From assembly GCA_036226585.1 (NCBI GenBank), contig CP108997.1, positions 6,572,001 to 6,636,000 on the forward strand: a stretch of 64,000 nucleotides of DNA. The letters run 5' to 3'. Source of the stretch: Streptomyces sp. NBC_00708. GTDB lineage: Bacteria; Actinomycetota; Actinomycetes; Streptomycetales; Streptomycetaceae. The notes under the pieces were generated by a model. The model was not told the DNA's origin, did no database searches, and saw nothing but the letters and a program-made list of their open reading frames with translations. The position numbers were made by a program, and so were the translations under genes. Every line of letters starts with the position of its first letter. Position 1 is the stretch's first letter. Shown here piece after piece: positions 33,972 to 42,382 of this stretch.

Positions 33972-35863
33972 TGTCTCAACTTCGCGCACCCGACGCGCGA
34001 CCGGAACGACGAGAGGGCGGGCGGCACGGCCGACCGGGCGCCCGTTCCCACTCGGCCGCGGCCAGACCGCGCGCCGCCCGCCCGTCCCCCGAGGCGCGCA
34101 TACGCCCCCAACTCCTGCGCACCGCCGTGCTGCCGGCCCTCGCGGTCGCCCTCGCCGGCGCCGCGGCCGTCATCTTCACCGCCCGCGCGGGCCACGCCCG
34201 GCCGTCCACGGAACTCTGGATCGCCCTGGGCGCCGCCGGCGCGCTGGCGGCCGCCGCGGTCGTCGCCGCCTTCCTGGCCGCCAACCGGGCCGCCACCACC
34301 GTGTTCGGCCGCTGCCTCGCGCTCCGCCGGACCAGCGCCCAGAGCCAGGCCGAACTGCAGCGCGTCGTGGAACAGCTGCGCAACGGCGAACCCGTGCCCG
34401 CCCGGCGTGCCCCGCAGTCCACGCCGCCCGGTGGCGACCCCTTCGAGCTGCTGGCCCAGGAGCTCGGCCGCCAGCAGGAGGCGGCCGTGGCCGCCGTCGT
34501 CGACGCCTCCCGGCTCTCCGAGCCCAGCGGCGGCGGCGAGGACCAGAAGGTCGAGGTCTTCGTCAACCTCGCCCGCCGCCTCCAGTCGCTCGTGCACCGC
34601 GAGATCCAGCTGCTCGACGAGCTGGAGCACGAGGTCGAGGACCCGGACCTGCTCAAGGGCCTCTTCCACGTCGACCACCTGGCCACCCGCATCCGCCGCC
34701 ACGCCGAGAACCTGGCCGTGCTCGGCGGCGCGGTCTCCCGCCGCCAATGGAGCAACCCCGTCACCATGACCGAGGTGCTGCGCTCCGCGATCGCCGAGGT
34801 CGAGCAGTACCCCCGGGTCAAGCTCGTCCCCCCGATCGACGGCACCCTGCGCGGGCACGCCGTGGCCGACGTCATCCACCTCCTCGCCGAACTCGTCGAG
34901 AACGCCACGGTGTTCTCCGCCCCGCACACCCAGGTGCTCCTGCGCGCCCAGCACGTCACCGCCGGACTCGCCCTGGAGGTGGAGGACCGCGGACTCGGCA
35001 TGCCCGGGGACGAGCAGAAGCGGATGAACGCCCTGCTCACCGACCCCGACCAGGTCAATGTCGCCCGCCTCCTCCAGGACGGCAGGATCGGCCTGTTCGT
35101 GGTCGCCTCGCTGGCCCGCCGGCACGGCATCGCCGTACGGCTGCAGAGCAACATCTACGGAGGCACCCAGGCCGTCCTGGTCCTCCCGCAGACCCTGCTC
35201 GGCGCCGACGACGACGCCTCCGCCCGCACCGGCGAGACACCGGTCCCGCCCCCCGGGCCCGTACACCGCCCGCCGCCCCTGGAAGAGGGCCCGGCACCGC
35301 GCGACCAGGCGCCCGCCCCCGAGCCGGAGCGCCGCCCCTACGTCCCCAGCCAGCAGCCCCGCCCGCACCGGGCGCCGCAGCAGCCGGCCCGGCAGGACGA
35401 GGCGCCGCCCCTTCCCCTGCGCGCCGAACGCGTGGACCGGCCGGCCGATGACGCGCCGCCCGCGATCCGCTCCGGCGAGGGGACCGCACCGGAGCCCTCG
35501 CCGGAGACTCCCGCGGACCGGCCGCTGCTCCCCAAGCGCGCCAACCAGGAACACCTGGTCCCGCAGCTCAGGGAGGCACCCGCCCCGAGGTCCGAGGACG
35601 AGCCCGTCCTGCACGACCCCGGGCTCGTCGCCGCCTTCCGGCGCGGCATCGACCTCGCCGAGGCGCGCGCCGAGTCCGAGGCCGAGCCGGAGACCGCGCC
35701 CGACGCGCCGGCCGGTGCCACGCGCACGACGACGGCCGCGCAGCTGGGAGCACCGCCCCGGCCGCTCCCGGTCCGCGGACCGGCCGCACCCGCGCAACTG
35801 CACGGAGCCGGGGCGTACCCCGGCGACCACGACCCACTCGCAGCGAACCCCACCAAGGAGTAG
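33971..35863 (+). CDS. cvnA: Conservon sensor histidine-kinase-like protein CvnA
   Basis: A 630-residue nitrate-sensor-like ATPase that begins conservon operons. Two membrane helices lie at about residues 48-70 and 82-105, with a short external loop. A coiled region with FHVDHLATRIRRHAENLAVLGG (H233) follows, then a HATPase domain with the N-box ELVENAT (N311), EDRGLGM and GLFVVASLARRHG. The last about 200 residues are Pro/Ala/Arg/Glu-rich and disordered. CvnA is thought to work with CvnB-D as a membrane complex resembling G-protein signalling. Leader coupling and GAGGA define the ATG. Confidence 0.9.
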   Translation: MSQLRAPDARPERREGGRHGRPGARSHSAAARPRAARPSPEARIRPQLLRTAVLPALAVALAGAAAVIFTARAGHARPSTELWIALGAAGALAAAAVVAAFLAANRAATTVFGRCLALRRTSAQSQAELQRVVEQLRNGEPVPARRAPQSTPPGGDPFELLAQELGRQQEAAVAAVVDASRLSEPSGGGEDQKVEVFVNLARRLQSLVHREIQLLDELEHEVEDPDLLKGLFHVDHLATRIRRHAENLAVLGGAVSRRQWSNPVTMTEVLRSAIAEVEQYPRVKLVPPIDGTLRGHAVADVIHLLAELVENATVFSAPHTQVLLRAQHVTAGLALEVEDRGLGMPGDEQKRMNALLTDPDQVNVARLLQDGRIGLFVVASLARRHGIAVRLQSNIYGGTQAVLVLPQTLLGADDDASARTGETPVPPPGPVHRPPPLEEGPAPRDQAPAPEPERRPYVPSQQPRPHRAPQQPARQDEAPPLPLRAERVDRPADDAPPAIRSGEGTAPEPSPETPADRPLLPKRANQEHLVPQLREAPAPRSEDEPVLHDPGLVAAFRRGIDLAEARAESEAEPETAPDAPAGATRTTTAAQLGAPPRPLPVRGPAAPAQLHGAGAYPGDHDPLAANPTKE

Positions 35864-35870
35864 ATGCACC

Positions 35871-36305
35871 ATGGCGACCGATATGCCGTCCGGTCAGGTC
35901 TCGGACCTCGACTGGCTGCTGAGCGGCCTGGTACAGCGCGTGCCGTACACCCGCAGCGCGGTCCTGCTCTCCGCCGACGGGCTGGTGAAGTCCCTCCATG
36001 GCATGGATGCCGACAGCGCCGACCACATGGCGGCGCTGGCAGCCGGTCTCTACTCGCTGGGCCGCAGCGCCGGAGCGAGGTTCGGGGACAACGGAGAGGT
36101 CCGCCAGGTGGTCGTCGAGCTCGACTCGACGCTGCTGTTCGTCGCCACCGCCGGCTCCGGGACATGTCTGGCGGTACTGGCCGGCCGCAACGCCGACGCC
36201 GCCGTGCTCGGTTACGAGATGGCCATGCTGGTCAAGAGCGTGCGGCCCTATCTCATGACCCCGGTGAGACAGGCGGCCGGGACGCCCGGCGCCGCGGGGC
36301 TGTGA
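35871..36305 (+). CDS. cvnB: Roadblock/LC7 domain protein CvnB
   Basis: A 144-residue roadblock/LC7 protein (VSDLDWLLSGLVQRVPYTRSAVLLSADGL ... VVVELDSTLLFVATAGSGTCLAVLA). In conservons this family partners a small GTPase, in the manner of MglB with MglA. The ATG lies 7 nt after the cvnA stop, whose end carries AAGGAG. Its stop overlaps the beginning of cvnC. Confidence 0.92.
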   Translation: MATDMPSGQVSDLDWLLSGLVQRVPYTRSAVLLSADGLVKSLHGMDADSADHMAALAAGLYSLGRSAGARFGDNGEVRQVVVELDSTLLFVATAGSGTCLAVLAGRNADAAVLGYEMAMLVKSVRPYLMTPVRQAAGTPGAAGL

Positions 36306-36307
36306 GC

Positions 36308-36679
36308 ATGGCGGTCACCCAGGACGGGCCGCTGCTCGACGACGCGGCGGGCCGCCTCATCCGCCCCTACACGGTGAGCAACGGCCGTACCCGTCCCACG
36401 GCCGTGCTCGACCTGCTCTCCCTGGTGATGGCCACCGGCTCCGTCCCGCAGACCCATCTCGGCCCCGAGCACTCGGTGGCCCTGGGGCTGTGCGAGGGCC
36501 CCACATCGGTGGCCGAGATCGCCGCACATCTGAGGCTGCCCGCCGTCGTGACCAAGGTCCTCGTCTCCGACCTGGTCGACTGCGGCGCCGTCACCGCCCA
36601 CGCGCCCGCCTTCCATGACACGCCCACCGACCGACATCTGCTGGAGGCAGTGCTCGATGGCTTACGACGACAGCTCTGA
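36308..36679 (+). CDS. cvnC: DUF742 protein CvnC
   Basis: A 123-residue protein of the DUF742 family: RLIRPYTVSNGRTRPT near the N-terminus, then a winged-helix-like region (GPTSVAEIAAHLRLPAVVTKVLVSDLVDCGAV). It may start at this ATG or at a GTG at 36302 that overlaps the cvnB stop. The end overlaps cvnD by 23 nt. Family role: component of the conservon complex, possibly binding the GTPase or DNA. Confidence 0.9.
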   Translation: MAVTQDGPLLDDAAGRLIRPYTVSNGRTRPTAVLDLLSLVMATGSVPQTHLGPEHSVALGLCEGPTSVAEIAAHLRLPAVVTKVLVSDLVDCGAVTAHAPAFHDTPTDRHLLEAVLDGLRRQL

Positions 36680-37391
36680 CGGCTACGGCTACCCGGACGG
36701 CACCGGCTATGGCTACGGCTACGCGGACGACGGCTCCGGCGGCGGGTACGCGCAGGAGACCGCCACTGCCGAGTACGCCGCCGCCCCAGCCGCCGCCGAG
36801 GGCTTCCCCGTCGCGCTCAAGGTGCTGGTGGCGGGCGGCTTCGGCGTCGGCAAGACGACGTTCGTCGGTGCCGTCAGCGAGATCGCACCCCTGAGCACGG
36901 AAGAGCTGCTGACCCAGGCGAGCGAGGCGACCGACAGCCTGGAAGGCGTCGAGTCGAAGACCTCCACCACCGTGGCGATGGACTTCGGCCGCATCACGCT
37001 CGACGACCAGCATGTGCTGTACCTCTTCGGCACACCGGGCCAGGAACGCTTCTGGTTCATGTGGGACGAACTCTCGCAGGGCGCGCTGGGAGCGGTGGTC
37101 ATCGCCGACACCCGCAGACTGGAGGAGTGCTTCGCGGCCGTCGACTTCTTCGAACGGCGCGGCATCGGATTCGTCGTGGCCGTCAACGAGTTCGACGGCG
37201 CCTACCGCTACGGCCCCGAGGAGGTACGGGCCGCGCTCGACCTGTCCCCCGAGGTGCCGGTCGTGCTGTGCGACGCCCGCATGGCCAGCTCCGGCACCGG
37301 CACCCTCGTGACCCTGGTACAGCACCTCATCAACGCCACCGACGCCGCCGTGCCGCTGCCCGGTCACGCCGGATACGGGGTCCGGCCGTGA
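36657..37391 (+). CDS. cvnD: Conservon GTP-binding protein CvnD
   Basis: A 244-residue GTPase. A Gly/Tyr-rich N-terminal tail of about 35 residues (repeats of GYGY) precedes the G domain, with the P-loop GGFGVGKTT (K66), a TT pair in switch I, and LFGTPGQERFWFMW as switch II. The NEFD segment serves as the base-recognition motif in place of NKxD, as usual in this family. The ATG at 36657 is within cvnC, so translation is coupled. The tyrosine-rich tail is unusual and may be a contact or modification site. Confidence 0.92.
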   Translation: MAYDDSSDGYGYPDGTGYGYGYADDGSGGGYAQETATAEYAAAPAAAEGFPVALKVLVAGGFGVGKTTFVGAVSEIAPLSTEELLTQASEATDSLEGVESKTSTTVAMDFGRITLDDQHVLYLFGTPGQERFWFMWDELSQGALGAVVIADTRRLEECFAAVDFFERRGIGFVVAVNEFDGAYRYGPEEVRAALDLSPEVPVVLCDARMASSGTGTLVTLVQHLINATDAAVPLPGHAGYGVRP

Positions 37392-37975
37392 TCCCGCACG
37401 CCGCCGGGCGGCTGCTGCTGACGCCGGTCGACAGCGAGGCGCCCGTGCGTACACGGCGGCTGCGCAGCCTCGGCCTGGGGGAGCGGGACGACGCCTCGTT
37501 CGACGACTTCGACGCCTTCGCCGACAGGGTGGCCGAAGTGACGGACGTGCCGTTCTCGATGGTCAACTTCATCGACGGAAACCGGCAGTTCTACGCGGGA
37601 CTGCACACCCCCGCCGGTACCCGCAGGGGCGCGGACCTGGGCGCCACCGCCGCGGGCAGCGGCCGCAGCGGGCGGTACGTGGCCCTCGACCACGGCTACT
37701 GCCCGCACGTCGTCGTCCGGCGCAAGGCGCTGGTGCTGGAGGACGTCTGCGACTACCCCCGGTTCGCGGGCAACCCGGTCGTCGACGACATAGGCATCCG
37801 CTCCTATCTGGGGGCACCGCTCATCGACCGCACCGGGATCGCGCTGGGCGCCGTCTGCGCCGTCGACACCGTGCCCCGCCCCTGGGGAAGGGCGGGACTC
37901 GACACCATCAAGTCCCTGGCGCAGGAGCTCGTCGGGCACCTTCACCTCCGGGAGGACAACGCCTTCCGGTACTGA
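37388..37975 (+). CDS. GAF domain protein of the conservon
   Basis: A 195-residue single GAF-domain protein: FSMVNFIDGNRQFYAGL, DHGYCPHVVVRRKALVLEDVCDYPRF, and IRSYLGAPLIDRTGIALGAVCAVD are the core strands. It overlaps the cvnD stop (GTGA), so it belongs to the operon. In several S. coelicolor conservons the fifth gene is a cytochrome P450; here a putative ligand sensor occupies that position. The Cys in GYCPH could be a redox or haem-related residue, but that is speculative. Its stop is directly adjacent to the convergent DUF2264 stop. Confidence 0.87.
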   Translation: MIPHAAGRLLLTPVDSEAPVRTRRLRSLGLGERDDASFDDFDAFADRVAEVTDVPFSMVNFIDGNRQFYAGLHTPAGTRRGADLGATAAGSGRSGRYVALDHGYCPHVVVRRKALVLEDVCDYPRFAGNPVVDDIGIRSYLGAPLIDRTGIALGAVCAVDTVPRPWGRAGLDTIKSLAQELVGHLHLREDNAFRY

Positions 37976-39898
37976 TCACACCTCGACCGTGCGGCCGTCC
38001 AGGAAGCCCAGCGTCACCGCGTCCCCGTCCACCCGCACCCGTACGGCGGTGCGCAGCGCCTCCGGGTGGACGGCGTCGCGGGACAGCACCACGAGCGTGA
38101 CATGGACGCTCCGGCCACCCCGGTGGGGGGCGCCGCGCAGATACGGGACGGCCGAGTGCGGTCCGTACGCGTTGGACTCGACGTCGCGCGCCACCGCGGC
38201 GTCCTCGGGCCCGCCGTCCCAGCCGTACAGCCCCACCACCGCGCTGGACAGTCCCTCGGCGGTACGGGCGAGTGCCCAGCCGGGGCCCGACGAGGCGAAC
38301 GGGCTCGTTCCGTGCGCGACCGCGTGACCGCCCTCGCGGACCACCGCGCCCTCGGGCGCCTCGACCCGGTGCACCCGGATCTCCCACGGCCCGTGCAGCA
38401 CGCTCGTCGTCCCGATCCGGTACGCGTGCTCGTCGCCCGGCAGCCGCGCCGTCGACCAGGAGGCGGCGACGCGGTCCTCGCACCGCAGGGGGTGGATGCG
38501 GCGGCGCCGGGACGGGGTGCCGTCCGGGGCCAGCAGCGCCAGATGGTTGTCGACGTTCCGGGCGAAGGCGTGCGGCGCGGACTCCGGGGCGGTCGCCGTC
38601 GAGTACGCCAGCTTCGCGTAGTGCGGGTCGTCCTCGCCCGCCCCCGCGTCCGGGTCGGTGTCGCCCGCTTCCGGGAGCGGGTTGTGGTCGCTGCCGTGGT
38701 TGACCAGCCGGACGATCCCGTCGTGCCGGGTTCCGTGCAGCAGCCAGCCGGGCGCCGGCAGCGCGGTGTACGTGTCGGACTCCTCGACGGGCAGCGGGAG
38801 TTCGTGCGCCGTCCACACCGCGTGGTCGGCCGGGAGCAGGAGCCCGAGGAACCCCTTGCTCGCCCAGTACGGCGACGCGGGACCGGAGTACGGCTGCGTG
38901 GCGGGCAGGAACGTGTCGTACCAGCCGAGCGTCAGCAGCCCCCGCTCGTCGGGCACCCCGCGCTCCGCGAAGTGCCGCAGCGCCCCGGAGGCGAGGCGCC
39001 GGGTGAGCCCCGGCGCGAGCGGGGTGCAGTCCGCGAGCGCGCCCATCCAGACCGGGGCCAGCGAGGCGAAGCGGTAGCAGAGCGACCGGCCCTGGTGGAC
39101 CGGGGAGCCATCGGCCCCGAAGAAGTGGGGGTAGTCCTCCAGGAAGCGGCTCAGGCGCTCCCGGTAGACGGCCGCCCGGCCGCCGTCGTTCTCCGGGCCC
39201 GCGATCCGCGCCCACAGCAGCGGGTACAGATGCATGGCCCAGCCGATGTAGTAGTCGAAGTTGCGCCCGCTCCCGTCGGTGTACCAGCCGTCACCGACGT
39301 ACCAGTCCTCGATCCGGTCGAGTCCGCCCTCGATGTCCGACCGGCTGTGGGGGGCGCCGACCGATGCCAGGAACTGTTCCGAAACCACCTGGAACAGACG
39401 CCAGTTGTTGTCCCAGGTCCGCCCGCCGACGAAGCCCGAGAGCCAGTCGACGACCCGCTCCTGCACCCGGGCGTCGAGCCGGTCCCAGATCCACGGCCGG
39501 GTCTCGTGCAGCGCGACCGCGACGGACGCCGCCTCCACCATCTGCTGCGAACAGTCCGTCAGCCGCGGCCACGCCTCCCCGCTCGCCGGGTCGGTGCCGG
39601 CGGCGAGCCCCGCCGCGTACCGCTCGGTCAGCGCGGGGTCGACCGCCCCGCCCGCGCCCGCGATCCGGCAGGCGGCGAGCAGGAACGACCTAGCGAAACC
39701 CTCCAGCCCGTCGGACACGACACCGGACCAGCTGTTCCGGCCGGGCAGCCGGTACTGGGCGAAGCCCGGTGTCGCGTACGGCGTCAGCGCCTCCAGCATC
39801 CGGTCGGCGGTCGCCTCCCAGTGCGCCCGGGTCCAGCCCGTGCGGGACGACAGGATCCGGTCGGTGGGCGGCAGGTGCAGATGCGGGGCGACGGACAT
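37976..39898 (-). CDS. DUF2264 domain protein (probable glycan-degrading enzyme)
   Basis: A 640-residue protein without a signal peptide. The N-terminal 370 residues form an alpha/alpha-toroid-like region (GFARSFLLAACRIAG, NNWRLFQVVSEQFL, GDGWYTDGSGRNFDYYIGWAMHLY), typical of DUF2264, which is distantly related to polysaccharide lyases of the heparinase type and to GH88/105-like enzymes. The C-terminal half is beta-rich. Being cytoplasmic, it would act on imported oligosaccharides. It is the last gene of the leftward arm (M60, PL8, DUF2264). AGGAG precedes the ATG. Confidence 0.85.
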   Translation of the reverse strand: MSVAPHLHLPPTDRILSSRTGWTRAHWEATADRMLEALTPYATPGFAQYRLPGRNSWSGVVSDGLEGFARSFLLAACRIAGAGGAVDPALTERYAAGLAAGTDPASGEAWPRLTDCSQQMVEAASVAVALHETRPWIWDRLDARVQERVVDWLSGFVGGRTWDNNWRLFQVVSEQFLASVGAPHSRSDIEGGLDRIEDWYVGDGWYTDGSGRNFDYYIGWAMHLYPLLWARIAGPENDGGRAAVYRERLSRFLEDYPHFFGADGSPVHQGRSLCYRFASLAPVWMGALADCTPLAPGLTRRLASGALRHFAERGVPDERGLLTLGWYDTFLPATQPYSGPASPYWASKGFLGLLLPADHAVWTAHELPLPVEESDTYTALPAPGWLLHGTRHDGIVRLVNHGSDHNPLPEAGDTDPDAGAGEDDPHYAKLAYSTATAPESAPHAFARNVDNHLALLAPDGTPSRRRRIHPLRCEDRVAASWSTARLPGDEHAYRIGTTSVLHGPWEIRVHRVEAPEGAVVREGGHAVAHGTSPFASSGPGWALARTAEGLSSAVVGLYGWDGGPEDAAVARDVESNAYGPHSAVPYLRGAPHRGGRSVHVTLVVLSRDAVHPEALRTAVRVRVDGDAVTLGFLDGRTVEV

Positions 39899-39924
39899 GG
39901 TGGTGCTGCTCCTGTGTTCGGTGG

Positions 39925-42333
39925 TTACTGGACGAGTTCGGCGCGGTGGGTGTGGCCCCGGGAGCCGCCGACGGCGACGGTGAGCACCGGCCTGCGGCCG
40001 AGGGCGACTTGTACGGTGTCGTCGGCCTCGGCGACCTTCCGCGCGCCGGCCGGCAGGCCGACCGTGACGGAGGTCCCCGTGCGGCCCGGGTCGGCGACCG
40101 CCACGGACGTCCGGGCGCCCCGCCGCCGCACCAGGACCGTCGCCGGACCGGAGGCGGTGATGCCCGCGGCCGTGCCGGCGGCCCAGAAGTGCACCGCGGT
40201 CAGACCGGTCCTGCGGTCCTCCACGGCCTGGGCGGTGGCGTCGTTGGCGACGATCCGCACCGGCCGGGACGCCGACCACACCGCGGTCGCGGCGGCCGAG
40301 GCACCGGGCAGCAGCACGTAGGCGTACCCGGCGCCGGCGGGGGAGGGACCGTGGTCGAGCCAGAGGGTGAGGTAGCGGCGGGTGACGGGGTCGGTGCCGC
40401 CGCCGGTGTCCGCGCCCGTGTCGATGGCCCGCCAGGTGCCGGTGCGTTCCTCGCGCAGGGTGCGCAGGGCGGCGCCGCCGGGCAGCACATAGCCGCCGAC
40501 CCCCTCGATGTGCGCCCAATGAGCCGCGCCGGAGGTGCCGTCGTGGCGCGGGATGCCGTCCACGAGCAGCCGGTTGCGGCCGTACGCGCCCAGGTTGCGG
40601 TTCTCGATCACCGTCTCGACCGGGCGGCCGTCGCCCGAGGTGATGCCCGCGCCGAGCGCGACGACCGTGTTGTCGAGCAGGAACCACGCCTTCCGGGCGC
40701 GCAGGCTGCTGCCGGGGGCGCCGATCAGCTCCATCGCGGCGGCGCCGTAGCGGCCGTCCAGCGCCGCGCCGCCCGCCACGGCGTTCGACGGCCGGTAGGT
40801 GGAGGTGCCGGCGCCGGTGCCGAGGTCCTCGCGCGGGCGGGTGTCGACCGTGGTGCCCGGGAGGCGGTACGGGTCCACGGTCGGCCAGAAGCCGTCGTTG
40901 TACTGCCCGAGGTCGTCGCCGTCGTAGAGGTAGGTCATGCCGTCGCCGGTGTACCAGCCGTGCAGGTTCTCGCCGTTGCCCGCCTCGTACGCGGAGATGC
41001 GCTTCGAGGACAGCGACAGGGTGCAGGCCCAGCCGGGGCGGCGGTGGACGACGCGGTCCATGTCGGCGAAGACGAAGCTGCCCGTGGTGCGGGGCGCGGG
41101 GCGGATGCCTCCCTCGGCCAGGACCGCCTTGGCCAGGGCGAGTTGGGGCAGGGTGGCCAGCGCGGCGAACGGGGTCGTGCGGTTGCGGGTGAGCCAGCCC
41201 TTGACCAGCGAGCGCCAGCGCTCCGCCAGGCCGGTGGGGGCGCCGGTCGCCAGGAGCAGGATCGCCGCCACGGCAGAGGCCCCGTCGCGGTGGTCGCCGG
41301 CCCGCTCCCGGGAGATCGCCCGGCCGCGCACCGCGTCCATCATCAGCCCGTCGAAGATCACCGGAACGAAGCTGCGCTCCACGGCCTCGTACATCACCGA
41401 CACCTTGGGGTCGGTCACGGCCCACGGGGAGCCGGCGAGGAGGGAGAGCAGCCAGGCGGCGCCGCCGAGCAGGACCGTGCCGTAGGAGCCGGTGTACGCC
41501 ACCTCAGAGTGCTGGACGAACGAGCCGTCCTCGTAGAAGCCGTCGCCCGAAGTCGTATAGCGGAAGAGGCTGTTGCGGCCGGAGTCGCGTACGTCGGAGA
41601 GGGCGTCCCGCGCCGACGCCACCTTGTCCGCGTCCTTGCCGAGCAGCCCGCGCAGCGCCACGATCACGGCCTTGTCCGTGCGGTTGGCGCCGGTCTCGGG
41701 CAGCGTGGGGGAGTTGGTGCGGCGGCCCGCGTCGGGGCAGAACCGGTCGACGACCGCCAGGTAGTCCGCGAGATCGGCGGCCGGCAGCCGCTCGCGCAGC
41801 AGCACGCAGCAGTCCATCAGCGCGCGCGGCGCCCCGATCTCCCAGAACCACCAGTTGCCCGTCTCACGGGCCGAGGGGTGGTAGGCCGTGTCGTACGCGA
41901 ACCGCAGCGCTCCGAGCAGTGCTTCCGCGGTCTCCGCCTGGCCGGAGAGGGCGGTCCCGGGGGTGGCCCAGGCGACGGCGATGGTGCGCAGCCGGGTGTA
42001 GCTCTGACCGAAGTTGCCCGGGTCGGTGAGCGGTGAGAGGTCGGACCACAGGGCGGTCCGCCCGGCGCCGCGGTCCAGGCTCTCCCACAGCGCCCCCGCG
42101 GTGCCGTCCAGGGCGGCGACACCGGCGGCGAAGTCGGGGTCCGCCGGGTCGAAAGCGCCTCCGGTGAGCAGGGTCCCCGCCCGGTCGAGGAGACCGTCGA
42201 AGTCGTCGCCGGTGATCTGCCCCGACTCCTGTGTGCCGTTCCGCGCCGCCGCCCGCGCCGGGCCCGCCGCCAGGACCGCGGAGGCGGTGGCACCGCCGCT
42301 CGCGGCGAGAAGGGTCCTTCTGCTCACCTGCAT
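39925..42333 (-). CDS. Secreted polysaccharide lyase family 8
   Basis: An 802-residue lyase with a signal peptide (SRRTLLAASGGATASAVLAAGPARA). The alpha-toroid catalytic domain carries the PL8 residues: N217 in ETGANRTDK, H275 in DGSFVQHSEVAYTGSYG and Y284 in the same segment, matching the Asn-His-Tyr set of hyaluronate/chondroitin lyases; NWWFWEIGAPRAL is also conserved. Beta-sandwich domains follow. PL8 enzymes cleave hyaluronan, chondroitin or xanthan by beta-elimination; which one is unclear. It lies between the M60 peptidase and DUF2264 genes. Confidence 0.9.
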   Translation of the reverse strand: MQVSRRTLLAASGGATASAVLAAGPARAAARNGTQESGQITGDDFDGLLDRAGTLLTGGAFDPADPDFAAGVAALDGTAGALWESLDRGAGRTALWSDLSPLTDPGNFGQSYTRLRTIAVAWATPGTALSGQAETAEALLGALRFAYDTAYHPSARETGNWWFWEIGAPRALMDCCVLLRERLPAADLADYLAVVDRFCPDAGRRTNSPTLPETGANRTDKAVIVALRGLLGKDADKVASARDALSDVRDSGRNSLFRYTTSGDGFYEDGSFVQHSEVAYTGSYGTVLLGGAAWLLSLLAGSPWAVTDPKVSVMYEAVERSFVPVIFDGLMMDAVRGRAISRERAGDHRDGASAVAAILLLATGAPTGLAERWRSLVKGWLTRNRTTPFAALATLPQLALAKAVLAEGGIRPAPRTTGSFVFADMDRVVHRRPGWACTLSLSSKRISAYEAGNGENLHGWYTGDGMTYLYDGDDLGQYNDGFWPTVDPYRLPGTTVDTRPREDLGTGAGTSTYRPSNAVAGGAALDGRYGAAAMELIGAPGSSLRARKAWFLLDNTVVALGAGITSGDGRPVETVIENRNLGAYGRNRLLVDGIPRHDGTSGAAHWAHIEGVGGYVLPGGAALRTLREERTGTWRAIDTGADTGGGTDPVTRRYLTLWLDHGPSPAGAGYAYVLLPGASAAATAVWSASRPVRIVANDATAQAVEDRRTGLTAVHFWAAGTAAGITASGPATVLVRRRGARTSVAVADPGRTGTSVTVGLPAGARKVAEADDTVQVALGRRPVLTVAVGGSRGHTHRAELVQ

Positions 42334-42382
42334 GGTGACTCCTCTTCCTTGCTCTCGTCTTCCTCGTCCGGTCGTCGCGTTC

